Shown: positions 31,758 to 41,209, counted from the first letter of the stretch. The stretch: DNA of 64,000 nt from Duganella margarita (GCF_009857535.1 NZ_WWCS01000007.1:186001-250000), one strand, 5' to 3'. The notes: generated by a model not told the origin, from the sequence alone. A program made the numbers and translations.

Positions 31758-33752
31758 ATGATGTATGAATCGGAACAAACAATCGCCGGTGACCAGTCCG
31801 GTGACAGCGACCCGACCAGCGCCATGGCGCTGGCCTTGCAGCAGGCATCGCAACGCATACTGGCGCATGCGACCATCGGCACGGCCTCCCACCGGCAGAT
31901 GGTGCCGAGCGTGGCGAACGTGCGCAAGCAGCCCCGCGACCTGAACGAACTGAAGGCGCTGGTGCGCGCCATGGGCGTGCTGCACAATCTGGTGTGCTAC
32001 GCGCAGCAGCGGGACGGCGTGCCGACCGGCTTGCTGGAAATCGCTGCCGGTAAAGGCCGCTGGCAGGTGGTGGGGGAGCTGATCGCCGAAGGTGATCTGC
32101 CCGAGGACTACCAGTTGCCTTACCTGCTGGTGGGCGAGGACGAGGCGGTGCTGGTCAGTCTGGCCGAAAACCTCGGCCGGACGGCGATGCATGCCGCCGA
32201 CATTTTCGACGGCATGCGGGCGTTGGCGGCACAGGGACGCAGCGTGGCCGATATCGCGCTGGCGTTCAGCGTCAGCGAGCTGACGGTGCGCCAACGCCTG
32301 AAACTGGCCAATGTAGCCCCGCGCCTGTTCGACCTGTACCGGGCCGACCGCGCCAGCTACGAGCAGATGGCGGCGGTGGCGGTCAGCGATGACCACGCGG
32401 CGCAACTGGCGGCATGGGATGGACTGAACGCGTGGGAGCGGCAACCGCAGCGCCTGCGCCGCCTGCTGACCCAGCACTGCGTGGCGCTGGGGGAGGACCG
32501 GGTGGCGCGCTACGTCGGACTGAAGGCTTACCAGCAGGCTGGCGGGCTGGTGACACGTGATCTGTTCAGCACGCAGGAGCAGGGTTATGTCGACGACGTC
32601 GCGCTGCTGGACCGGCTGGCGCAGGCGCGGCTGGAACGGCTCGCGGCACGGCTGCGCAAGGAAGGCTGGCGCTGGATCGCGGTGCACTGCCGGATCGACG
32701 CCAGTGCGCTGGCAGCCTATGGCCGGGTCCGCACCGAGACACTGCCGCCGACACCAGAGCAGGCCGCGCGGCTGGCTCAGCTGGAACAGCGCGCCGGGCA
32801 ACTGCGCGACGCGCTCGACCAGGCCGAAGCATCTGGCGCGGATGAGGACGGGGCGGCAGTGCGCGAGCTGGCCGCCGTCGAACTGGAACAGGGACAATTG
32901 CAAGCCGCGCTGCAACAGCCCGATCGTGCCGACCGGGCCTTGGCCGGGGCGCTGGTGACGATCGACGATCAAGGCAAGGCGTGCGTGCTGCGCGGCCTGA
33001 TCCGGCCGCAGGACCGGCCGCAGATGGTGACTGGGGCAACGACCGGGCTGAAGACCAAGCAGCGTGTACGTGGGCCGCACAGCGCGCGGCTGACCGCCAC
33101 GCTCACCGCGCAGCGCACGCTGGCGCTGCGGGCCGAACTAGTGCGCCAGCCCGAGGTGGCGCTGCTGGTGCTGGCGCATCATTTGCTGCGGCAGGTGTTC
33201 TATGCCGAGCGCGGCGGCAGGGCGGTTCAGCTGGACATCAAACCGCCGCAGTTGCCGCCGGACGCCGAGGACGGCGCGGCATGGGAATGCTGGCAGGCGC
33301 AGCGGGCTGCGCTGGCGGCGATCCTGCCGGAAAGCGGCGCCAGCGCCGGCCTGATGGCGTGGCTGCGCCGCCAACCGCGCAACGTGGTCGATGACTGCAT
33401 CGCGTTCTGCACCGCCTGTAGTGTGGACGGCGTCCATCAGGATGAGCGGACGCCGGCGGCGGTGGCCGACTTGGTGCAGGCGGTCGGGCTGGACATGCGC
33501 AAGTGGTGGCAGCCGACCGCGCAGGGGTATTTTGCGCACGTGCCGAAAGCGCATTTGCTGGCGGTGGTGGCGCAGGCGGCGTCACCAGCGGCGGCGGTTC
33601 CGCTGGAGCGGATGAGCAAGCAGGCGGCTGCGGAGGCGGCGGCGCGGGCGATGGCTGAGCGCGGCTGGTTACCGGCGGTGCTGGGTGGGGCGGGGTTGAA
33701 CGGCGCAGCGCAGGCGGTAGCACAGGATGCCGAGGTCGACGTCGACGAGTGA
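31758..33752 (+). CDS. Large ParB/RepB-like plasmid partition or nuclease protein
   Basis: This 664-residue protein has a ParB-like N domain: SVANVRKQPRDLNELKALVRAMGVLHNLVCY (a variant of the usual Q-P-L/I entry), VGELIAEGDLPEDYQLPYLLV, and SLAENLGRTAMHAADIFDGMRAL as the ENxxR box. A HTH follows (DIALAFSVSELTVRQRLKLANV). The long C-terminal part has a coiled coil (about 330-400) and an alpha-helical region typical of plasmid ParB proteins such as those near relaxases. ATG 31758 has AAGGAGAAC. It may partition DNA or act as a nuclease-like ParB. No parA is adjacent, and it is distinct from the parB at 1853. A terminator follows. Confidence 0.78.
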   Translation: MMYESEQTIAGDQSGDSDPTSAMALALQQASQRILAHATIGTASHRQMVPSVANVRKQPRDLNELKALVRAMGVLHNLVCYAQQRDGVPTGLLEIAAGKGRWQVVGELIAEGDLPEDYQLPYLLVGEDEAVLVSLAENLGRTAMHAADIFDGMRALAAQGRSVADIALAFSVSELTVRQRLKLANVAPRLFDLYRADRASYEQMAAVAVSDDHAAQLAAWDGLNAWERQPQRLRRLLTQHCVALGEDRVARYVGLKAYQQAGGLVTRDLFSTQEQGYVDDVALLDRLAQARLERLAARLRKEGWRWIAVHCRIDASALAAYGRVRTETLPPTPEQAARLAQLEQRAGQLRDALDQAEASGADEDGAAVRELAAVELEQGQLQAALQQPDRADRALAGALVTIDDQGKACVLRGLIRPQDRPQMVTGATTGLKTKQRVRGPHSARLTATLTAQRTLALRAELVRQPEVALLVLAHHLLRQVFYAERGGRAVQLDIKPPQLPPDAEDGAAWECWQAQRAALAAILPESGASAGLMAWLRRQPRNVVDDCIAFCTACSVDGVHQDERTPAAVADLVQAVGLDMRKWWQPTAQGYFAHVPKAHLLAVVAQAASPAAAVPLERMSKQAAAEAAARAMAERGWLPAVLGGAGLNGAAQAVAQDAEVDVDE

Positions 33753-33765
33753 CGCTATGGGCGGG

Positions 33766-33804
33766 CCGCTTCCGGTGAATATGGCCGGAAGCGGTCTTTT
33801 TTTT
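33766..33804 (+). terminator. Intrinsic terminator after the large ParB-like gene
   Basis: CCGCTTCCGG (33766-33775) and CCGGAAGCGG (33785-33794) form a perfect 10-bp stem with a nine-base loop, followed by TCTTTTTTTT. It ends the ardB-parB transcript 13 bases after the stop. Confidence 0.85.
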
Positions 33805-33860
33805 GCCTGAATGAAGAAGGGGGCGGGGATTGGATCGGCGTGGCGGAAGGGGAGGCGGTG

Positions 33861-34214
33861 ATGGATTGGCTGTGGCTGTTCGCTGTGGCCGATGGTGGCG
33901 CACTGCCGGGGCATCTACAAGCGCTGCGGTGGTCTATGCGAGGAGGAACCTTGCGCATCTGGGGCAGGGTTGCCTACGCTTGTCCGGGCGCTCGCGGCGA
34001 CGGAACAGTAGCGTGCGGCTGGTCGGCAGGCGGGGGTTTGGTGGACTGCTTGCTGCTGAGTCTGGTCTTTCTTGGTTCATTGATCGGCGGCGGTTCAAGC
34101 GGGCTGAAGCGATATGGCTCTGCGGTGGTGCTACAGCTGGGGCTGGCTTCCTTCGCACCTGCGGTGCTTGAAATTTTCAAGGCATACGTCTTTTTTGGAG
34201 CTATTGCAGGATAG
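33861..34214 (+). CDS. Possible small membrane protein, uncertain
   Basis: This 117-residue frame begins at ATG 33861 after GGGGAGGCGG. Two hydrophobic stretches lie in the C-terminal half (LVDCLLLSLVFLGSLIGG and AVVLQLGLASFAPAVLEIF). No family is recognised and the first half is ordinary GC-rich sequence, so it may be spurious. A competing frame overlaps it. Confidence 0.3.
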   Translation: MDWLWLFAVADGGALPGHLQALRWSMRGGTLRIWGRVAYACPGARGDGTVACGWSAGGGLVDCLLLSLVFLGSLIGGGSSGLKRYGSAVVLQLGLASFAPAVLEIFKAYVFFGAIAG

Positions 34215-34291
34215 GCTGACGCCGATCAAATGTGCTCCACTGTTGGTGGCGTAGGATGAACTGAGTGGCATTCATTTGCATGAGGTGCATC

Positions 34292-34822
34292 ATGGCGACC
34301 CGACCGAACCGCATCAATATCGATCTTGGCCCCTACAAGGGCGCGTGGCTGGCGTACTGCAAAGCAAACGGGGTGACATCGAACCAGGCATTTCGCCAGA
34401 TCGTGGCAAAGCTGACGGCGAAAGACGAGGGCGTACCGCAACGCGAACAGGCCTCCGCGCAAGAACCGAAGTCGCGGAAGATCCTCCGGCTGACGGCAGC
34501 CGAAAGCGACTACGTCTCGGCCTGCGCCAGGCTACAAGGCTTTTCCGACAATCGCTGGATTGTGGCCTTGATACGCGCGCGGATGGAAAGTGCGCCGCAG
34601 CTCGGCGCTGCGGAGATAGAAATGCTGGGCCGCTCGAATTTGATCTTGCTGGGGATGGCGCGCCAGCTGAATCGCCTTGCGACGACCACCTCCATCAGTT
34701 CAGCTGCTAACTCATCTGAGCTGGTGACCACGCTCCGAGCGCTGCACCACCAGTTCACTGGGCATGTCGAAGCGATATCCAGCCTGCTTGCCAGCAATCT
34801 CGCCAGATGGGGGCGGGGATGA
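34292..34822 (+). CDS. MobC-like relaxosome accessory protein
   Basis: The 176-residue protein fits plasmid mobilisation auxiliaries (MobC type). It has an N-terminal ribbon-helix-like segment (RINIDLGPYKGAWLAYCKANGVTSNQAFRQIVAKL). The middle, ILRLTAAESDYVSACARLQGFSDNRWIVALIRARM, and the C-terminal part, LGRSNLILLGMARQLNRLA, are typical of MobC. It would bind oriT and help the relaxase. Its stop overlaps the relaxase start (ATGA), a normal arrangement. The start at 34292 (MATRPNRINID) is preferred over an upstream 34265. Confidence 0.75.
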   Translation: MATRPNRINIDLGPYKGAWLAYCKANGVTSNQAFRQIVAKLTAKDEGVPQREQASAQEPKSRKILRLTAAESDYVSACARLQGFSDNRWIVALIRARMESAPQLGAAEIEMLGRSNLILLGMARQLNRLATTTSISSAANSSELVTTLRALHHQFTGHVEAISSLLASNLARWGRG

Positions 34823-35778
34823 ACAAGGACCATACAGATACCCTCCTGCTCGCATGGGACCAGGGATTCAACCAGCGGCAGTCAAGGCGGGTGGCGACCC
34901 GTGGCCCACGGCCTCTGCCCAAGCAAGCTGCCGGCAATTCGGCGAGCGCGCACGCTATCCGCCAACGGCTGCGCGGTAATGTCCGACGCACGCCGCAGGC
35001 TATGGTGCGTATTTCCGGCGGTGGCCGCGGCATGCGGCACATCCGCGCCCACCTTGACTACATCTCCAGGAATGGGCTGTTGGCCGTTGAAGGCCCGGAC
35101 GGCGAGTTATATCTCGGACGCGAGGAAGTCCGCTCGCTGGGAGATGAATGGCAGCATGGCGGCGTGCCGATCGCCGATGAAGCCAACAGGCGAGAGGCGG
35201 TGAATATCGTCTTGTCGATGCCGGAAGGGACGGATGCTCAAGCTTTGTTACGTGCGGTGCGCGATTTCGCGCGTGATGAATTTTCAGATCACCAGTATGT
35301 GATGGCGCTGCACCGGTATGAGGATGATCCTGGGCGTAATCCCTCGCGCCATCCTCACGTGCACTTGTGCGTGAAGAAGACAGCACCCGATGGCAGCCGG
35401 CTCGATCCACGCAAGGAGGATCTGCGGCGGTGGCGCGGCTGCTTTGCCGAACGATTGCGGCATCACGGGATCGATGCAACGGCGTCGAGCCGAATTGAAC
35501 GCTTCCAAGCGCAGAAGGGGCTGCCGCAAAGCGTCTACCACCTGCGCAAGCGGAATCGCGCGCGCGGCCCGCAGATATGGGGTGCCGGCCCGGGAGCCAA
35601 GGCGGCAGCGCAGCTACGGCAGCAAGCAATGTTGCAACGTTATGCCGGTGTTGCACGGATATTGGCTGGTGGAGAAGACGGGGAGGACCGGCAGCTGGGT
35701 GTGGGGCTGGTTGGCATGTGCGAACGGGCGCTCGCGATCGCGCGCGAGCGCGAACCTCGCAAGCAGCGCGCGCGATGA
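34819..35778 (+). CDS. Conjugative relaxase, MobA/VirD2 type
   Basis: The 319-residue relaxase nicks oriT and carries the strand into the recipient. The three-His metal motif is HPHVHLCVK (His178, His180, His182). The N-terminal part has MRHIRAHLDYISRNGLL and EVRSLGDEWQHGG, and FARDEFSDHQYVMALHRYEDDPG precedes the His motif. The nucleophile Tyr is probably within DYISRNG (about residue 80), from family position only. The protein is short and ends in a basic tail with no helicase domain. It is translationally coupled to the MobC-like gene. No VirD4 coupling protein is near. Confidence 0.85.
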   Translation: MNKDHTDTLLLAWDQGFNQRQSRRVATRGPRPLPKQAAGNSASAHAIRQRLRGNVRRTPQAMVRISGGGRGMRHIRAHLDYISRNGLLAVEGPDGELYLGREEVRSLGDEWQHGGVPIADEANRREAVNIVLSMPEGTDAQALLRAVRDFARDEFSDHQYVMALHRYEDDPGRNPSRHPHVHLCVKKTAPDGSRLDPRKEDLRRWRGCFAERLRHHGIDATASSRIERFQAQKGLPQSVYHLRKRNRARGPQIWGAGPGAKAAAQLRQQAMLQRYAGVARILAGGEDGEDRQLGVGLVGMCERALAIAREREPRKQRAR

Positions 35779-35792
35779 CGCGAGGAGTGACA

Positions 35793-36005
35793 ATGAAGAG
35801 AGTACACAGTGGATCAACCAATCTTTTGGCTGAAGCGATGCGATGGATTTCGTTAGCGTTGACTATTAGGGCGGCTGCGTGGCTCGGCGCCCGGATCATC
35901 CACGCGTGTCTGCGGCTGGCGCTGGCCATGTTTGGTTTGCTTGCCGTGAGCTTTCTCCTGTATGGGCTTGGCTACGTGATTTTCTATCCGGTAATCACCC
36001 GCTGA
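35793..36005 (+). CDS. Small membrane protein after the relaxase
   Basis: This 70-residue frame begins after CGAGGAG, with a hydrophobic stretch (about residues 35-65: CLRLALAMFGLLAVSFLLYGLGYVIFY). An earlier ATG at 35775 overlaps the relaxase stop and could also serve. Such small membrane proteins are common after relaxase genes. Function is unknown. Confidence 0.5.
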   Translation: MKRVHSGSTNLLAEAMRWISLALTIRAAAWLGARIIHACLRLALAMFGLLAVSFLLYGLGYVIFYPVITR

Positions 36006-36641
36006 CTTTGGGGGGCATCACGCATCGCTGCGCGGCGGTGGTCAATGACGAAGTGATCGCCGCGTGGATGGTGCTCGCTGCGGCGCTCGCCGGATCTTGG
36101 AATGGTAGCCAGTGACAAGGTATTAGAGCAGGCCATAACATGGCCGGTGCACCGAATCCATAGTTCGGGTGGGGTCAACATCTTGCCGACGAATTTGTCT
36201 TGCTTAAGCAGTATCGAGGCGCAAAAGAGGTCGTTGAGTAGCATGTTGTACCAGGATTAGCGCATCCGGAGTAATCGGCACACTAGTTCAGGTGCGAAAC
36301 CAGTAGGGTGTAATTTTGGCGCTTTGCCGGTATTACAAAGCAGCTGCCATGGATGCAGCGACCGGAACCTTATCTGGCCGGCCTGATTGGTATAGAGAGT
36401 AATGAGGATCAGATAGGTTAATTGCTTTTGTTGCCGCTTTTCATTAAATTATGGATACTGGCCTCGTTCTAAATGTTTGCAGAATGATCTACTTCCTAGT
36501 GGTGCAGGTGCGCTCGACCACTTAAGAAAATATTGCACCGATTTCTAGAATTAGAGAAGAAGCCACAGAGTGAATAAGATTGTTATCTTGGCAAAGTAAT
36601 GGTAGCCTCCCAATTTTCGGCGCAAGCCGTTACATCGATAC
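36006..36641. other. 630-base noncoding region before the secretion locus
   Basis: No supported gene or terminator is seen. GC falls towards 36400-36640, the probable promoter region of the type II-like locus. A minus-strand frame at 35984-36244 has no recognisable family. Confidence 0.4.
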
Positions 36642-37088
36642 ATGGGAGTAGTTGTGAAGATTTGTAAAAGCGAAGCAGGACGTACGATGCACGGTTTTAC
36701 CTTGTTGGAGTTGCTCGTTGTGATTGTCATCATCGGCTTGCTTGCCGCATATGTCGGCCCCAAGTACTTTGCGCAGCTGGGTAAGTCAGAGGTGACGATC
36801 GCAAAAGCGCAGATTGAAGCGTTCGAAAAATCCCTGGATACTTTCCGTCTGGATGTTGGTCGTTATCCGACCACTGAGGAGGGCCTGAACGCGTTGGTTC
36901 TGGCACCCTCCACAGTTGGCACGAAATGGAATGGACCATATCTGAAAAAAGGCATTCCCCTGGATCCATGGGGTCATGCCTACCAGTATAAGGCGCCTGG
37001 CACGAAATCCGAATTCGACATTACCTCGCTAGGCCGCGATGGACAGGCGGGCGGGAGTGGTGACGACGGTGATATTACGTCTCAATAA
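36642..37088 (+). CDS. gspG: Type II secretion major pseudopilin GspG, first copy
   Basis: The 148-residue precursor has a basic leader ending MHG, then the type IV pilin-like motif FTLLELLVVIVIIGLLAAYVGPKYF. The cleavage Gly is followed by Phe, with Glu at +5. The C-terminal part (RYPTTEEGLNALV, WNGPYLKKGIPLDPWGHAYQYKAPG) is characteristic of GspG, whose C terminus binds calcium. ATG 36642 lacks a ribosome site, whereas GTG 36654 follows GGAG; either gives the same mature protein. It lies 192 bases ahead of the rest of the locus, and a second gspG is at 42027. Confidence 0.88.
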   Translation: MGVVVKICKSEAGRTMHGFTLLELLVVIVIIGLLAAYVGPKYFAQLGKSEVTIAKAQIEAFEKSLDTFRLDVGRYPTTEEGLNALVLAPSTVGTKWNGPYLKKGIPLDPWGHAYQYKAPGTKSEFDITSLGRDGQAGGSGDDGDITSQ

Positions 37089-37280
37089 GGAAAACTCGTC
37101 CCTTCTTGTAGACCCTATGTGCGTCTGTACAACATTGTCCTAAATTTAAACCGATAGTGACAATTGGGGAGAATCTTGCCATTTACCTTAGAGTAAACTG
37201 GCTTTCCGGTTGGAAAAGTCGCCCATGCAAGCGACAGCCGGCAAGCCAATGCGTTCCTATTCGGCTCAGCATGTCTACTA

Positions 37281-37847
37281 ATGTACAGAGGCTTCTCTAA
37301 GGCGATGAAGAGTTTTTTGCTGTACTCCTATTGGCGGTTTCAAATACGTCGTCTGTTTCGAGCCCACCCAGTCCTAAGCACTTCCTTCGTATGTGTTTCA
37401 TTTGGATTGGCTATTGCTGTGGCGTTTTACTTTGATCGGATGCATACGGCGCGTGCGGTCCGTCAAGAGTTTGATGTTGCGAGCCGCGCGGTTAAGAATC
37501 AATTGGCCTCCACGCCCGCTGTGGCAGCCACGATTGTAGCGCCAGCACTTCCTTGGTTTCATAGTACCGACTTGGTCGCACAGTTCGGCCACCTCGCAGA
37601 AGAAATCAAACTTCCTATTGATGAGATCGGGTATTCGCTAGAGGAGTCGCCGAATCGTCCCTTTCTCAGGTATCGCGTAACGTTGACAGTGGCAGCCAGT
37701 TATCCAGTCATCCGCAGCTTTGTCGATGCGTTGTCCGAGACCATGAAAAATGTCGATCTCGATAGCATCAGCTGCACGCGCGCTGATATTGCGGTGGCAC
37801 CGTTGACTTGCGAGTTGGCGTTCTCAGCCTTCTTCCGGAAGGACTGA
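37281..37847 (+). CDS. PilO/GspM-like assembly-platform protein
   Basis: The 188-residue protein has one N-terminal membrane segment (about residues 36-52, VLSTSFVCVSFGLAIAVAFYF) followed by a short helical stretch and a periplasmic ferredoxin-like domain (YSLEESPNRPFLRYRVTLTVAASYPVIRSFVDALSETMKN). This layout fits PilO/GspM inner-membrane platform proteins. It overlaps no gene and lies one base before the PilP-like gene. Sequence similarity is weak, so the label rests on layout and neighbours. ATG 37305 is an alternative start. Confidence 0.6.
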   Translation: MYRGFSKAMKSFLLYSYWRFQIRRLFRAHPVLSTSFVCVSFGLAIAVAFYFDRMHTARAVRQEFDVASRAVKNQLASTPAVAATIVAPALPWFHSTDLVAQFGHLAEEIKLPIDEIGYSLEESPNRPFLRYRVTLTVAASYPVIRSFVDALSETMKNVDLDSISCTRADIAVAPLTCELAFSAFFRKD

Positions 37848-37848
37848 C

Positions 37849-38367
37849 GTGGATAAATCTGTTCGCGTCAGATGGGGTATCTTATTGAGCGCATTATTTT
37901 CGACGGTCGCGGCGGTGTTTTATCCCACTGTGGACAGTGCAACCGCTGAAGTTTCCGATCCCGCCCCGCGTGCCGCCAAGCGCCTGGAATCGCCGCCAGC
38001 GCTTACGGCTGCTACGACCGTCAATGATGACGAGCCCGAGGAAAACGCCGATCCTTTTGCTCCGCGCAATTGGCAGGCGCCACCGGCGCCAGCGCCAATC
38101 GCGCAGTCGACTCCAATAGCGGTTGCCGCAGTTGATTTGATCCCGCCGGGACCGCCGGAGTTGCCGTTCCGGTTTGTCGGCAGCATGAGTGACAACGCCG
38201 AACAGATCGTTTATTTGTCACGCGGGGATACCGCCATCGTGGCACGCACGGGTGATGTGCTGGACAGCAGTTATAAAGTCACCGCCATAACTGCTTCCCA
38301 AATTGAATTTGAATATTTGCCCTCCGGTGCCAAACAGTCGCTGGTGTTTCCTACGCGCGACAACTAA
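37849..38367 (+). CDS. PilP/GspC-like periplasmic connector
   Basis: This 172-residue protein begins with GTG after GGAAGGAC. It has an N-terminal membrane anchor (about 9-25), a Pro/Ala-rich linker (about 30-100) and a small beta domain (PFRFVGSMSDNAEQIVYLSRGDTAIVARTGDVLDSSYKVTAITASQIEFEYLPSG). That domain resembles the homology region of GspC and PilP, which links the inner-membrane platform to the secretin. It is three bases before gspD. Exact GspC versus PilP identity is unclear. Confidence 0.65.
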   Translation: MDKSVRVRWGILLSALFSTVAAVFYPTVDSATAEVSDPAPRAAKRLESPPALTAATTVNDDEPEENADPFAPRNWQAPPAPAPIAQSTPIAVAAVDLIPPGPPELPFRFVGSMSDNAEQIVYLSRGDTAIVARTGDVLDSSYKVTAITASQIEFEYLPSGAKQSLVFPTRDN

Positions 38368-38370
38368 TCC

Positions 38371-40716
38371 ATGCTCCTATTTATTAAATTGCTACAAAGC
38401 CGAGTTTGTGTCGGCTTAATTTCCTTGGTCCTGTTAGCGGGATGCGCTGCCGAGCGCCACCATAACGATGGGGTGGCGGCGATGGCGGCGAACGACTACG
38501 CCAAGGGTGTTGCAGAACTGGTGAAGGCTGCTGAGCTAAAGCCGGAAGATATCGGATATCGCAACGACTGGTTGCGTGCGCGTGAAACCGCGACTGCAAA
38601 GCTTTTGGCGCGTGGGGCGGCGGCGGCGGCCGAAGGCAAGTCAGCTGAAGCCGAACAGTCGTATCAGGCCATTCTGAAGTTTGACCGCGATAACGCGCGC
38701 GCGGTGGCGGGTCTCGAAGCGCTAAATAATGCAGCCCGAGCGATGGAGGACTCGGCGCGCGCGCGCACGGCGTTGAAACAAGGTGATTTGGCCCAGGCCG
38801 GCGAGTTGGCAGCAAGAGCGTTGCAATTGGTACCGGGACAGGCGGAGGCCAACGCCGTCCGGCGTGAAATTGAATCGTTGCAAGCCCAGGAGATGACGGT
38901 CGTGCCGACCTTGGGGAGCATATACAAGAAACCCATCAATCTTGAGTTCCGGGATGCCAGCATCAAAATGGTTTTCGATGCGCTGTCGCGCACGACCGGT
39001 ATCAATTTCATCTTCGATCGCGACGTAAGGAGCGATCAGCGCACCACGGTGTTTCTTAAACAAACGAAACTGGATGATGCGATTGACGTCATTTTGTCGA
39101 CGGCGCAGTTGGAAAAGAAAGTACTCAACCAAAGTAGTGTGCTGATCTATCCCAATTTACCCGCCAAAACACGTGAGTATCAGGACTTACTGGTCAAAGT
39201 TTTTTATCTGGCCAACATCGATGCCAAACAGGCAGCCACAATGCTGAAGACTGTACTGAGATTGAAGGACGTCTATGTCGATGACAAATACAACATGCTC
39301 ATATTGCGCGAGACCCCTGAATCGATTGCATTGGCAGAGCGGCTGATTGCGCTGCAAGATCTGGAAGAACCGGAGGTCATGCTGGACGTTGAGGTGTTGG
39401 AGATCAATCGTTCTCGCCTACTGAATATGGGGATCCAGTGGACGAACCAGTTTACGATTACGCCTCTTTCCGTCACCACCACGAGCAACGGCTCTGCCGG
39501 CAGCGGTGGGAGTACAGGTTCGGTAGGGACTTCTGTCATGAAACTCAGCGATCTTCAGTCGCTCAATTCTACAGTGCTTGGCATTACGCCACCAAGCGCT
39601 ACGGTGAGTCTGCAAAAGACGAACGGCGATGCCAACTTGCTGGCCAACCCGCGCATCCGGGTACGGGACCGTGAAAAGGCCAAGATCATGATTGGGGACA
39701 AAGTTCCTGTGGTTACTACCACCAGCAACAGCACCTTCGTCACCGAGAACATTCAGTATCTTGACGTTGGGCTCAAGCTGGAGGTGGAGCCTGACATTCA
39801 TGTCCGCGATGAAATCGGCTTGAAGTTGGCACTGGAGGTAAGCTCCTTAGTTTCCTCTACCAAGACAAACAACGGCTCTCAGGCCTATCAAATCGGCACC
39901 AGGAATGTGAATACGGCGTTACGTCTCAAGGATGGCGAAACGCAGATTCTTGCCGGTCTCATTAACGATGAGGACCGCTCCAGCGCCAACCGAATCCCTC
40001 TATTGGGGGACTTGCCAGTGCTAGGGCGTTTATTCGGCAGCCAAAGTGACAATCGGCAAAAGACGGAAATCGTGCTTTCAATTACGCCGCATCTGATTCG
40101 TAATATCCAACGCAAGGGTCCAGCTGCCGAGACCTTCTGGTCAGGCACTGAGGCGACGCTACGCAATCGTCCGCTGCAATTGCGCAGTGTTGATTCGTTG
40201 GAGTTGCCTGGCACGACCGGACGAGGTGCAGCAGGTCCGACGGCGTCGTCGGCTCCTACCGGTCCTGTCACAACGCCAACGGGATCGAATGCGCCGCAAC
40301 TGAGTTGGAGTGGCCCAACCGGTGCTAAGGCCGGCGAAACAGTTAAGTTGGCGTTGAACATGGAAAGTGTTGAGTTGCTACGTGCCGCCTCTCTGCAGCT
40401 GGCGTTTGACCCGGCCGAGCTTGAAGTGCTGGCGGTGGAAGAAGGCGACTATTTTGGGAAAGATAAGGGCAGTATCTTTAGCCAAGCGGTGGATGCGGTT
40501 AGCGGACGTGTCTCGGTTAGTCTGGGCGCCAACGGCGACGCAGGTAATAAGGGCGCCGGACGCCTGTTCACCCTGACGGTAAAGCCGCGGATCAACCCCA
40601 ACGGCAGTAGTAATGGCACTGGCATAAGCGTAGTTGCCATGATGCCGATCGGTAGCGCCCATGCGGTGGGGCGTCCAGGATTACCGTTAGCTCATCCTCT
40701 GGCGATTACGCGATGA
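38371..40716 (+). CDS. gspD: Secretin GspD-like lipoprotein with C-terminal cohesin domain
   Basis: The 781-residue outer-membrane channel has a lipobox LLAGC (Cys25), tetratricopeptide-like helices (about 30-160), secretin N domains (about 180-330) and the secretin barrel (about 380-600). Barrel motifs include VPVVTTTSNSTFVTENIQYLDVGLKLEVEP and RNVNTALRLKDGETQILAGLINDEDRSSANRIPLLGDLPVLGRLFGS. Unusually, residues about 650-765 form a cohesin-type beta-sandwich (LSWSGPTGAKAGETVKLALNMESVELLRAASLQLAFDPAELEVLAVEEGDYF). Fusions like this occur in some secretins of type II-like or MSH-like systems. It overlaps the next gene by four bases. Confidence 0.9.
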   Translation: MLLFIKLLQSRVCVGLISLVLLAGCAAERHHNDGVAAMAANDYAKGVAELVKAAELKPEDIGYRNDWLRARETATAKLLARGAAAAAEGKSAEAEQSYQAILKFDRDNARAVAGLEALNNAARAMEDSARARTALKQGDLAQAGELAARALQLVPGQAEANAVRREIESLQAQEMTVVPTLGSIYKKPINLEFRDASIKMVFDALSRTTGINFIFDRDVRSDQRTTVFLKQTKLDDAIDVILSTAQLEKKVLNQSSVLIYPNLPAKTREYQDLLVKVFYLANIDAKQAATMLKTVLRLKDVYVDDKYNMLILRETPESIALAERLIALQDLEEPEVMLDVEVLEINRSRLLNMGIQWTNQFTITPLSVTTTSNGSAGSGGSTGSVGTSVMKLSDLQSLNSTVLGITPPSATVSLQKTNGDANLLANPRIRVRDREKAKIMIGDKVPVVTTTSNSTFVTENIQYLDVGLKLEVEPDIHVRDEIGLKLALEVSSLVSSTKTNNGSQAYQIGTRNVNTALRLKDGETQILAGLINDEDRSSANRIPLLGDLPVLGRLFGSQSDNRQKTEIVLSITPHLIRNIQRKGPAAETFWSGTEATLRNRPLQLRSVDSLELPGTTGRGAAGPTASSAPTGPVTTPTGSNAPQLSWSGPTGAKAGETVKLALNMESVELLRAASLQLAFDPAELEVLAVEEGDYFGKDKGSIFSQAVDAVSGRVSVSLGANGDAGNKGAGRLFTLTVKPRINPNGSSNGTGISVVAMMPIGSAHAVGRPGLPLAHPLAITR

Positions 40717-41207
40717 GCCTGGCTAAGCGACAGCGGCGCAGGTCATTCGGCTTCAGTCTGATTGAGCTCCTGGCGTCTGCTGCGATTCTTGGATTGCTGG
40801 CGACGGTGGCTGTTCCATTCGTTGAGACTACCGTCAAGCGACAGAAGGAACAAGCCTTGCGACTTGCTCTCCGCGATATCAGACAGGGTCTCGACGCCTA
40901 CAAGAAAGCGGTGGTTGATGGTCAGATTAAGTTGACCGACCTGGCCGCGAGTGGATACCCAGCGACGCTGGTCGATCTGGTTTCCGGCGTAGCTGACGCC
41001 AAAAATAACGGCAAACCCTTGTATTTTTTGCGCCGCATACCACGCGATCCGTTTTACCCTGATGCGACAGCGCCTGCGATTAACACGTGGGGATTGCGGA
41101 GCTTTTCCTCTTCGGCTGAGCATCCCGTCAAAGGCGATGATGTGTATGACGTGTATTCCACGTCCGATGCTGTCGGTCTGAACGGCGTGCCTTATCGGGA
41201 GTGGTGA
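40713..41207 (+). CDS. Type II secretion pseudopilin (GspH/I/J-like)
   Basis: The 164-residue precursor has a basic leader (MSLAKRQRRRSFG) and FSLIELLASAAILGLLATVAVPF, a standard prepilin cleavage and hydrophobic helix with Glu at +5. A globular domain follows with a C-terminal YREW. It overlaps gspD by ATGA. It is one of several pseudopilins in the operon, probably minor; I cannot choose among GspH, I, J or K. Confidence 0.8.
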   Translation: MSLAKRQRRRSFGFSLIELLASAAILGLLATVAVPFVETTVKRQKEQALRLALRDIRQGLDAYKKAVVDGQIKLTDLAASGYPATLVDLVSGVADAKNNGKPLYFLRRIPRDPFYPDATAPAINTWGLRSFSSSAEHPVKGDDVYDVYSTSDAVGLNGVPYREW

Positions 41208-41209
41208 CT

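Noticed and set aside
33830..34171. Second overlapping plus-strand frame before mobC
   Set aside because: No ribosome site or motif; the alternative at 33861 is only slightly better and is kept at low confidence.
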